Origin: Bog-473 sp963751335
Lineage (GTDB): Bacteria; Actinomycetota; Acidimicrobiia; Acidimicrobiales; RAAP-2
Direction: 5' to 3'
Length of the DNA stretch: 64,000 bases
Assembly: GCA_963751335.1 (NCBI GenBank)
Contig: CAVVUB010000008.1
Location: 620,001-684,000, forward strand
Part shown: in pieces, positions 57,621 to 64,000 of the stretch
How positions within the stretch are numbered: position 1 is the stretch's first letter
Layout of the letters: every line of letters starts with the position of its first letter
Made by a program: the position numbers and the translations under genes
The notes under the pieces: model-generated
What the model saw: only the letters and a program-made list of their open reading frames with translations
What the model was told of the DNA's origin: nothing
Databases searched by the model: none

Positions 57621-57709
57621 GGCTGGCGCCTCCTCCTCAATCCGTCCCGCCCGACCACCACGCCTACATTGTCCGTCCACCACCCGACCAGCAGACGAAA
57701 GGGGCCGCC

Positions 57710-58772
57710 ATGAGCGATGACACCGGGGCGGGCGAGCTCGTCCTGAACCCGCCGGCGCGCAATTACTCGCCCTGGTACCAGTGGATGACCCGCCTCAACG
57801 CCACCAAGCACGAGGATCCCCTGCCCGAGGGCGATCCCGAGGCGTTCGGTCCGTGGCTCGAGCGCCGGCGCCACGTCCTGGCCGAGCTGCTTGGTCCCGA
57901 ACCCGAGCCGGTGCCGCTCGACCTCGAGACGCTCGAGTCCACCCAGTGCGACGGGTATCGCCGGGACAAGGTCGTCTTCGACAGCGAGGACACCATGTCG
58001 GTGCCCGCCTACCTGCTCGTGCCGGATTCCCGCGCCGAGGGCCCACCCGGGGCCGCCGTTCTGGCCTGCCACGGCCACGGACCGGGGAAGTCACAGGCGG
58101 TGGGCCTCGAGCACACCGACATGCCCAACGCCGACTACGCGCTCCAGCTGGCCCGTCGGGGCTACCTGGTCCTCGCTCCCGATCTGCGCTGCTTCGGCGA
58201 CCGATTCGACTGGACGCCCGAGGACCACTACGTCTGCGACACCAACCTGGTGCACGCGGTCATGGCGGGTTGGAACCCGCTGGGCCAGAACGTCTGGGAT
58301 CTGCGGCGCTGCCTCGACGTCCTCGAGCAGCACGAGCTGGTCGACCCTGCCGCGCATGGGAATGGTGGGAATCTCCTATGGCGGCACGGTCACGTTGTTC
58401 ACCGCGGCCATGGACGACCGGGTGGCCGCCGCCGTCGTCAGCGGGTATTTCTCGTCCTGGGCCGAGTCCCACAAGATGCCGTGGAACATGTGCGGGTCCC
58501 AGGTCATGGTGGGCATGCTCGGGCGGCTCGAGCACGAGGACCTCGGGGCACTCGTCGCACCCCGGCCGCTCCTCATCGAGAGCGGTACCGAGGACTATCT
58601 CTTCCCGGTGGCGACGGCGCGGGAGTCGGTCCGGCGCACCCGCCTCGTCTACGAGAGCGAAGGGGCGAGGGACCGCTTGGTGCACGACATCTTCGAGGGC
58701 GAGCACCAGTGGCATGGCACCGAGGCTCTTCCCTTCCTGGACCGCTGGCTGCGCCACGACCGCTCGGCGTGA
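57710..58772 (+). CDS. alpha/beta-hydrolase of the acetyl-xylan-esterase/dienelactone-hydrolase type (one frame break)
   Basis: A 353-residue hydrolase after correction. It has VPAYLLVPDS, AVLACHGHGPGKSQ (oxyanion region), LVLAPDLRCFGDR, the nucleophile elbow GISYGGTVTL, the acid in LIESGTEDYLFP and the terminal histidine in GEHQWHGTEAL. The break near 58353 (CTGCC|G|CGCA) restores DPARMGMVGISYGG. ATG 57710. Length and layout match the abhydrolase_7/acetyl esterase group. It is divergent from the TauD gene. Confidence 0.86.
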
Positions 58773-58829
58773 TCACCCAGCCCGGCTGATCCTCCGGCTC
58801 CGCGGCAGTCGCGGCGTCGCCCCTCTTGG

Positions 58830-59627
58830 TTACAGGAAGGCGCGCAGGACGGCGGTGAAGGCCGACGCCAGGACCACGTTGCCGGAGGAATCCCGAGACG
58901 TCGGGACTTCGACCGGGTGTGCCGTCGGGACGTTCATGAGGGACAGGACGGCTGACACCGGGGTACCGGGCCCGAGGTAGATGTGCGAGGCCACCGCTCC
59001 CATGAGCGACGTGGTGCCGGTCGGGTTCGAGATCATCGACGTGATGGAGAGTCTTCCGCTCGCCAGTTGGCCAAGGTTCGAGTCCGGGCTGACCGCGTGG
59101 AGGTCGACACCGACGTAGTGGCTGACCGGGATGCCCAGTTTGTCCAGCCCGGCGATGATGACGCTCGGCGTGTGGATGTCGAGCGTCTTGAGCGGGACGG
59201 TCCGCCCGGCGTCCAGCGGCACCGCGAGCGCGCTCGGAATGGTCAGGACCTTGGTCGTCGAGTCCGTCTGGTGAAAGACGTAGGCCTCCTCGCTGTGGTC
59301 CGGGCCCCGCACGATCGCCAGGAGGTCGTTCCTGCCCTGGGCCAAGAGAGCGGCAGGGACACCCACATGGTGCACGTTGTGGTCGATGCGCCACAGGCTC
59401 ACGCCGACAAGAGTGGCCAGGATTGTCATCACGGCGAACAGTCCCGCACCCACGACGAGGAAGATCCGCTTGACCAGTCGGCGCCGCCGGGACGGCCGCC
59501 GCGGCGCTGCCGGCGCGTCCATGTCCACTCGCCCATCGGCGATCCCGATCGTCAACGACCTTCCTCCGTCGGGCGGATCCTCGACCGCTGGTACCACCCG
59601 GAACTCCGAACCGTACGCAGCTCCCAT
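58830..59627 (-). CDS. membrane-anchored LCP-like (LytR-CpsA-Psr) domain protein
   Basis: A 265-residue protein with a basic N-terminal cytoplasmic segment, one span (IFLVVGAGLFAVMTILATLV) and an extracytoplasmic domain resembling LCP proteins (LLAIVRGPDHSEEAYVFHQ, LTIPSALAVPLDAGRTVPL, GIPVSHYVGVDLHAV). LCP enzymes attach polymers to peptidoglycan. The usual Arg/Asp-rich phosphate motif is weak and the domain is short, so activity is uncertain. The start at 59627 is the longest choice; ATG 59520 also fits. Confidence 0.65.
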   Translation of the reverse strand: MGAAYGSEFRVVPAVEDPPDGGRSLTIGIADGRVDMDAPAAPRRPSRRRRLVKRIFLVVGAGLFAVMTILATLVGVSLWRIDHNVHHVGVPAALLAQGRNDLLAIVRGPDHSEEAYVFHQTDSTTKVLTIPSALAVPLDAGRTVPLKTLDIHTPSVIIAGLDKLGIPVSHYVGVDLHAVSPDSNLGQLASGRLSITSMISNPTGTTSLMGAVASHIYLGPGTPVSAVLSLMNVPTAHPVEVPTSRDSSGNVVLASAFTAVLRAFL

Positions 59628-59739
59628 TGCACCGTCGTAGCCTCCCGGGTGCGATTCGGTTGCCTTGGGCTCGGTGGGGAAACGGGGGATGGGGCATGCT
59701 AGACGGATGGTCCCGCTATTCCGCGGTCACACCCGAACT

Positions 59740-59799
59740 GGGCTGAGGTGCCCATCGAGCCCGACAGCCTGGGCTGAGGTGCCAATCGAGCCCGACAGC
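59740..59799. repeat. 31-base tandem duplication at the DinB-like gene start
   Basis: The segment at 59740-59770 is repeated at 59771-59799 with two or three mismatches. Each copy contains GTGCC[C/A]ATCGAGCCCGAC, so the true start (second copy, GTG 59779) is preceded by a decoy start (GTG 59748) that reads nine codons and stops at TGA. Confidence 0.85.
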
Positions 59800-60321
59800 A
59801 AGGACTGGACCTGGGTCCTGGAGCGACCTTGCCCCGAGTGCGGGTTCGACGCCTCGAGCTTCCTCGCCGCCGAGGTGGCCGCGTTGCTCCGCGCCAACGC
59901 CGCCGCCTGGGAACGGCTGCTCTCGGGCCGGGCCGACGATCTGCGCCGCCGCCCGAGCGACGAGCGCTGGTCGCCTCTCGAGTACGCCTGCCACGTGCGC
60001 GATGTCTGCCGCCTCTACGACGAACGCCTCGACCTCATGCTCCGCCACGACGATCCCCTCTATGCCAACTGGGAACAGGACGCCACTGCGGCCGAGGACG
60101 ACTACAACGGGCAGGACCCGCTGACCGTGGCCACTGAGCTGAAGGGGGCCGCGCTCGGGCTGGCCGAGGCGTTCGACCAGGTCGAGGGGGCGCAGTGGCA
60201 GCGCACCGGCCGGCGCAGCGACGGCGCCGAGTTCACCGTCGACACCTTCAGCCGCTACCTGGTGCACGACCCGCTCCACCATCTCTTCGACGTGACGGGG
60301 GAGCGGGTTCGCTCGGTGTGA
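59779..60321 (+). CDS. DinB/maleylpyruvate-isomerase-fold protein
   Basis: A 180-residue four-helix-bundle protein. ERPCPECGFDASSF opens it, SDERWSPLEYACHVRDVCRL contains the first metal histidine, and YLVHDPLHHLFDV the second pair, the usual H-x3-H triad of DinB-like metal proteins. GTG 59779 in the second repeat copy is preferred; an ATG-started frame from 59707 adds unlikely residues. Members are often thiol-dependent S-transferases using mycothiol or bacillithiol. Confidence 0.83.
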   Translation: MPIEPDSKDWTWVLERPCPECGFDASSFLAAEVAALLRANAAAWERLLSGRADDLRRRPSDERWSPLEYACHVRDVCRLYDERLDLMLRHDDPLYANWEQDATAAEDDYNGQDPLTVATELKGAALGLAEAFDQVEGAQWQRTGRRSDGAEFTVDTFSRYLVHDPLHHLFDVTGERVRSV

Positions 60322-60379
60322 GCCGCCCGTTCTCTGGGGTCATGCCGGGCCTCATTCGTTCGGTCGGAGGCAGCCGGGG

Positions 60380-61165
60380 TCAGTCAGAGAGCAACTGGGC
60401 CGAGTCCAGATCGAGGTGGATCGTGGCGTGGTCGATCGTGCGCAGCGCCGTGGCGGGACAGTTGGTGGCCACGGGCGCGGAAAGGGCGGCCCGCACCGGC
60501 TCGGCCTTGCGGGCCTCGGGGACGATGGCCAGCACCTGGCCCGCCCGGAGCAGTGCCGGGACGGTCACCGTGATGGCCCGGGTCGGCACCGCGTCGAGGT
60601 CGGCGAAATGGCCCTCGTTGACCTGCTGGGCCCGGCAGCCATGGTCGAGCTCGACCACCTTGAGGTCGAGCGGGTCGTCGAAGTCGGCCACCGGCGGGTC
60701 GTTGAAGGCGAGATGCCCGTTCTCCCCGATCCCGAGACAGCACAGATCCAGCGGGTGTGTGCGCAACAGGTCCGCGTAGCGCCGGCACTCCGCGTCCGGG
60801 TCGCCCAGCCCCTCGACGTAGAACGCCTCCTTCGGATGGGCCGGCTCGACGATCCGCTCGCGGATCCAGCGCTGGAAGCCGGCCGGGTGGTCCGGTCCCA
60901 CCCCGACGTACTCGTCCATGTGGAAGAGGACGGTTCGGGCCCAGGGCACGTCCGGGGTGTCTCCGACCAGCGCGGCGATGAAGGCCAGCTGCGAGTTGCC
61001 GGTGGCGAACATGGCGTGCACCACGCCCCGTGCGGCCACCGCCGCCCGCATCACCTCGGCCGCCTGGTCAGCCGCCGCCCGCGCCATGTGCGCCCGGTCG
61101 GGATGCACGACCACGGTGGCCCCGTCCACGGTCCATGTGCGTGTCTCCTTCATGTCGGTCAGCAT
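60380..61165 (-). CDS. glucosamine-6-phosphate deaminase/isomerase family protein (NagB-like)
   Basis: A 261-residue NagB-fold enzyme. MFATGNSQLAF binds the substrate phosphate, FHMDEYVGV has the active-site aspartate, GIGENGHLAFNDP supplies the catalytic His/Glu set, and VPTRAITVTVPALL is the conserved closing motif. NagB converts glucosamine 6-phosphate to fructose 6-phosphate and ammonia. It may be a NagB paralogue acting on another aminosugar. ATG 61165, or 61153 (MKETRTW). Confidence 0.88.
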   Translation of the reverse strand: MLTDMKETRTWTVDGATVVVHPDRAHMARAAADQAAEVMRAAVAARGVVHAMFATGNSQLAFIAALVGDTPDVPWARTVLFHMDEYVGVGPDHPAGFQRWIRERIVEPAHPKEAFYVEGLGDPDAECRRYADLLRTHPLDLCCLGIGENGHLAFNDPPVADFDDPLDLKVVELDHGCRAQQVNEGHFADLDAVPTRAITVTVPALLRAGQVLAIVPEARKAEPVRAALSAPVATNCPATALRTIDHATIHLDLDSAQLLSD

Positions 61166-61194
61166 GCCAGCCGCGGCGCGGCCAGACTGGATCC

Positions 61195-62154
61195 GTGCGC
61201 GACGTGGCGATCCCGGGTCCCGCTCACGTCGAAGGAGCGTGGAAGGCGGTACGGAGGTTCCTTCCGCCGACGCCCGTCGTGGATGCGCCCCAGCTTGGCT
61301 CCTCCGTGGCGGTCAAGGTGGAGACGGTGCAGCCCACCGGCTCGTTCAAGGTGCGGGGCGGGCTGGCCGCCGTCTCGGCCACGCTCGAAGACGAGCCCGG
61401 CCGGGCCGTGGTCGCCTCGTCGGCGGGCAATCACGGACTGGGCCTGGCCTACGCCGCCTCCAAACTCGGCGCGCAGGTGACCGTGGTGGTGCCCACCGGA
61501 GCCTCGGCCGCCAAGGTGTCGGCCCTGCGTCAATTCGATGTCCGCCTCGTCCTCCATGGCGAGGGCTACAGCGAGGCCGAAGCCCATGCGCTGGCGCTGG
61601 CCGCGGCCGAGGGCAGCCGCTACGTGTCTCCCTACAACGACCCGGACGTCATCGCCGGCCAGTGCACTCTGGCCCGCGAGTTGCTGGACCAGGTGCCCGG
61701 ACTGGGGACCGTGGTGGTCCCGTGCGGAGGCGGCGGCCTGCTGGCCGGCGTGACCCTGGGCTTCGAAGGCACGGGCGTCCGGGTGGTCGGCGTCGAGTCC
61801 GAGGCGTCCCCGTCCATGAGCGCCGCGCTGGCCGCCGGGTCCATCGTCCCGATCCACGTCGAACCGACCGTGGCGGACGGCCTGGCCGGGAATCTCGAGC
61901 CGGGGGCGGTGACGCTGCGCATCGCACTGGACCATCGGGTCGAAGTGCGCACGGTGAGCGAAGCCGACATCCGTTCCGCCATGGCGTTCTCGGCCCACAA
62001 GATGGGGCTGGTGCTCGAGGGCGCCGGCGCGGTCGGGGTGGCCGCCCTCCGGTCGGGCGTGATCACCCCCGACGCCGACGACGCACCCTCGGTGGTGCTC
62101 CTCACCGGCCGCAACGTGGCGCCGAATCTCTTGTCCGAGGTGCTGCATGGATGA
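61195..62154 (+). CDS. threonine/serine dehydratase-like PLP enzyme
   Basis: A 319-residue type II PLP enzyme. The Schiff-base lysine is in PTGSFKVRGGLAA, the substrate-binding loop SSAGNHGLGLAYA is canonical, and the phosphate cup is VVPCGGGGLLAG. These match threonine ammonia-lyase or serine racemase. There is no C-terminal ACT domain, suggesting a catabolic enzyme. GTG 61195. Its stop region overlaps the next gene by 8 bases. Confidence 0.9.
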   Translation: MRDVAIPGPAHVEGAWKAVRRFLPPTPVVDAPQLGSSVAVKVETVQPTGSFKVRGGLAAVSATLEDEPGRAVVASSAGNHGLGLAYAASKLGAQVTVVVPTGASAAKVSALRQFDVRLVLHGEGYSEAEAHALALAAAEGSRYVSPYNDPDVIAGQCTLARELLDQVPGLGTVVVPCGGGGLLAGVTLGFEGTGVRVVGVESEASPSMSAALAAGSIVPIHVEPTVADGLAGNLEPGAVTLRIALDHRVEVRTVSEADIRSAMAFSAHKMGLVLEGAGAVGVAALRSGVITPDADDAPSVVLLTGRNVAPNLLSEVLHG

Positions 62155-62968
62155 GGTCACGGCGAATGGGGCGACGCTCGCCTACGAGGTGACGGGGGAG
62201 GGCGAGCCTCTCCTCCTCATCGCCGGCTGCGGGCAGCCGGCGATCGCGTGGCACCTCGGGATGGTGCCCGCGTTGGCCGCGGCCGGGTACTCGGTCGTCA
62301 CGTACGACAACCGCGGCGTCGAGCCGTCCTCGTCACCGCCCGCCCCCTACAGCGTGGACCAGATGACCGACGACGCCGTGGCCCTTTTGGACCATCTCGG
62401 CTGGCACGAGCCGGTACGCGTGGCGGGCCACTCCATGGGGGGCTGGATCGCCGAGACCCTGGTGCTCGACCATCCCGGGCGCGTCCAGGCCGCGGCGTTC
62501 ATGGGCAGCGCCAACCGCCCCACCGCCTGGGAGATCGCCATCACCACGGTCGAGCGCGACCTGGCCCGGCTCGACTACGACCTGCCCCCGCTCTTCTACG
62601 CCACCGAGACCCTGCGCTATCTGCCCACCACCGACATTCAGGACTCCGACGTGGTGAGCGAGTGGCTCTCGCTGATGGGCAACCTTCCCGCCTGGCCGAA
62701 CCCGGGACGGCAAGGGCAGTACGAGGCCGCGCTGGCCTGGTCGACCGACGCTGCCCGCACGACGCGCTGGCCCGAGATCCGGACGCCCTGTCTGGTGTTG
62801 GCCTTCGAGCACGACGTCGACTCACCGCCCCGCTACGCCCGCGAGGCGGCCGAGGCCATCGCGGGGTGCGAGTACCGCGAGGTGGCCGGGTCGGGACATA
62901 TCGGGATCATCACCCATCCGGCCGAGGTGGCCCAGATGTTGGTGGAGTTCTTCGACCGCCCCGCTTAG
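62147..62968 (+). CDS. alpha/beta-hydrolase
   Basis: A 273-residue hydrolase with LLLIAGCGQPAIAWH, VVTYDNRGVEPSS, nucleophile serine in VAGHSMGGWIAE, an acid in LAFEHDVDSPP and the histidine in GSGHIGIITHP. It is intact and starts at ATG 62147 within the end of the dehydratase gene, so the two are translated together. The substrate is unknown; peroxidase/esterase-like members are common. Confidence 0.88.
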   Translation: MDEVTANGATLAYEVTGEGEPLLLIAGCGQPAIAWHLGMVPALAAAGYSVVTYDNRGVEPSSSPPAPYSVDQMTDDAVALLDHLGWHEPVRVAGHSMGGWIAETLVLDHPGRVQAAAFMGSANRPTAWEIAITTVERDLARLDYDLPPLFYATETLRYLPTTDIQDSDVVSEWLSLMGNLPAWPNPGRQGQYEAALAWSTDAARTTRWPEIRTPCLVLAFEHDVDSPPRYAREAAEAIAGCEYREVAGSGHIGIITHPAEVAQMLVEFFDRPA

Positions 62969-63282
62969 CCGGGCGCCGGCGTCTCCCAATCGACGGTGAC
63001 CCGGGTCGCGTCGTCGGGATGCTCGTGCAACCACCGCCGGGCGAACGGGCACCAGGGCACCACGGTGAGGCCTTCGCGTTCGGCCCGGTCGAGGGCGGCG
63101 CGCACCAGCCGGCCGCCCAGCCCCTGCCCGCTCAGGGCGTCAGGCACCTCGGTGTGGATCAGGACCAGGCGGGAACCGTTGAGGTGGTATTCCAGCTCGG
63201 CTTCGGCGCCCGGGCCGCGGAAGACGAAGCGCGACTCGTGCGGAACGTCGACGATGGCGGGGGACTCGGGGGCGTCGGTCAC
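62965..63282 (-). CDS. small GNAT-fold acetyltransferase (YjdJ-like)
   Basis: A 105-residue protein from GTG 63282. ELEYHLNGSRLVLIHTEVPD is followed by ALSGQGLGGRLVRAALDRA, the acetyl-CoA loop of the short GNAT group (YjdJ/NATD1-like), ending WCPFARRWLHEHPD. It overlaps the hydrolase stop by 4 bases on the opposite strand. Function unknown. Confidence 0.88.
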   Translation of the reverse strand: MTDAPESPAIVDVPHESRFVFRGPGAEAELEYHLNGSRLVLIHTEVPDALSGQGLGGRLVRAALDRAEREGLTVVPWCPFARRWLHEHPDDATRVTVDWETPAPG

Positions 63283-63373
63283 GTGGGTGCTCCCTCGGGG
63301 TTTGCTGGCCGGGCTGCACCCTATTGGGGAGCCCGGGCGTGCGCGCCCGCCACATCCGATATAGGAAGGTGAC

Positions 63374-64000
63374 GTGAGCGGACCGGTCGGCGCCGACGAC
63401 GTGGACACGGCACCCGAACTGTCCCGAGCCACCGAGCGCGAGGTCCTGCTCGAGCCCGGCCGCCGCACCACGGTCGGTGAGCTGCCCGTGCGCCGGGTCC
63501 TGCCGCAGCGGCCGCGGCGCACCGTCGGGGCCTGGTGCTTCGCCGACCACATGGGTCCGGTCCCGGTCGGCGTGGAACGCGGGGTCGACATCGGTCCCCA
63601 CCCCCACATGGGGCTCCAGACGGTCACCTGGCTCGTCTCGGGCGAGGTGCTGCACCGCGACAGCTTGGGTTCCGAGCAGGTGGTGCGGTCCGGGCAGCTC
63701 AACCTCATGACGGCCGGTCGCGGCGTGGCCCACTCCGAGGAGAACACCGGGCACTTCGAGGGCGAACTCCAGGGAATCCAGCTCTGGGTGGCCCTGCCCG
63801 AGGCCACCCGGCACGGCCGGTCCGCCTTCGAGCATCACGCCGAGCTCCCCCGCCTGGAGCTCGACGGACTTCGGGGCACCGTCCTCGTCGGCGCGTTCGG
63901 CGGCCAGGAGTCACCGGCTCGGCGCGACACCGACCATATGGGTGCCGACCTCCTCCTCGAGCCACCGGGCACGGTTCTCCCGTTGCGGCGCGAGTGCGAG
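63374..64000 (+). CDS. pirin-family protein, partial (runs off the right edge)
   Basis: The frame opens at GTG 63374 and stays open to base 64000, 209 residues. The pirin cupin motif is visible: FADHMGPV, IGPHPHMGLQTVTWLVSGEV with the iron histidines, LNLMTAGRGVAHSEE with further ligands, and LQGIQLWVALP. Bacterial pirins act as quercetinase-like dioxygenases or regulators. The C-terminal cupin half is outside the window. Confidence 0.93.
   Translation, partial: MSGPVGADDVDTAPELSRATEREVLLEPGRRTTVGELPVRRVLPQRPRRTVGAWCFADHMGPVPVGVERGVDIGPHPHMGLQTVTWLVSGEVLHRDSLGSEQVVRSGQLNLMTAGRGVAHSEENTGHFEGELQGIQLWVALPEATRHGRSAFEHHAELPRLELDGLRGTVLVGAFGGQESPARRDTDHMGADLLLEPPGTVLPLRRECE

Noticed and set aside
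1087..58772. Programmed +1 ribosomal frameshifting as the cause of the many breaks
   Set aside because: The sites share no slippery codon or stop, occur in over twenty unrelated genes and up to several times per gene. Sequence error is far simpler.
1..64000. CRISPR array, tRNA or rRNA genes, insertion sequences, prophage or toxin-antitoxin loci
   Set aside because: No direct-repeat/spacer pattern, no tRNA or rRNA-like stretch, and no transposase, integrase or phage protein was recognised on either strand.

Overview
The window is GC-rich DNA (about 70% by sampling individual lines) with many GTG starts, tight GTGA or TGATG stop/start overlaps, a resuscitation-promoting-factor-like cell-wall enzyme, a DipZ-like fusion and a SigB/SigF partner-switching locus. 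Together these point to an actinomycete-type bacterium (Actinomycetota). A lineage such as Acidimicrobiia is plausible but is inference. No rRNA, tRNA, CRISPR array, phage gene or transposase was found, so this looks like ordinary chromosome.

Layout. 1-10.7 kb: two response regulators, glucose-6-phosphate dehydrogenase, an amidohydrolase and a nitroreductase on the minus strand, a secreted GH5 glycosidase on the plus strand, then a minus-strand set (SDR, serine hydrolase, agmatinase-like ureohydrolase, nitrilase-like protein). 10.7-19.4 kb: potassium uptake, with kdpFABC of visibly lower GC, a tiny membrane ORF ahead of kdpF, kdpE, and a KdpD split into two divergent genes. 19.4-31.6 kb: a nucleosidase, an epoxide-hydrolase-like protein, the Rpf-like protein with a perfect CRP-type site far upstream, an acyl-CoA ligase, a DipZ-like thiol-redox protein, a GH1 glucosidase, a three-gene drug-exporter-type ABC system and a ParA-like ATPase. 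31.6-37.2 kb: a general-stress sigma module, with a GAF/PP2C phosphatase and an ATPase-type regulator on one strand, and an antagonist, an anti-sigma factor and a sigma factor on the other; a SigB/SigF-type promoter precedes the phosphatase. 37.3-43.4 kb: an APC permease, SDRs, a small kinase, an epimerase and small enzymes.

43.4-54.7 kb is the most distinctive part. A translationally coupled sugar operon (GH4 NAD-dependent glycosidase, 3-hydroxyisobutyrate-dehydrogenase-type oxidoreductase, class I aldolase, FGGY kinase) is followed by a perfect 22-bp palindrome and a Liv-type ABC transporter. In that transporter the LivF ATPase is fused to an MFS-like membrane protein and LivH is fused to LivM. 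The two blocks may form one uptake-and-degradation unit for an unidentified glycoside. 54.7-64 kb holds assorted enzymes: SDR, VOC, CadD-like transporter, TauD dioxygenase, esterase, LCP-like protein, DinB, NagB-like deaminase, threonine-dehydratase-like enzyme, hydrolase, GNAT and pirin.

An important caveat: more than twenty frame breaks interrupt otherwise intact and often housekeeping genes. Wherever I could reconstruct the frame with confidence, the gene carries one base too many per break, usually removable as a G after a C (often AC|G). I treat these as probable sequence errors and annotate whole genes across the breaks, giving corrected lengths.
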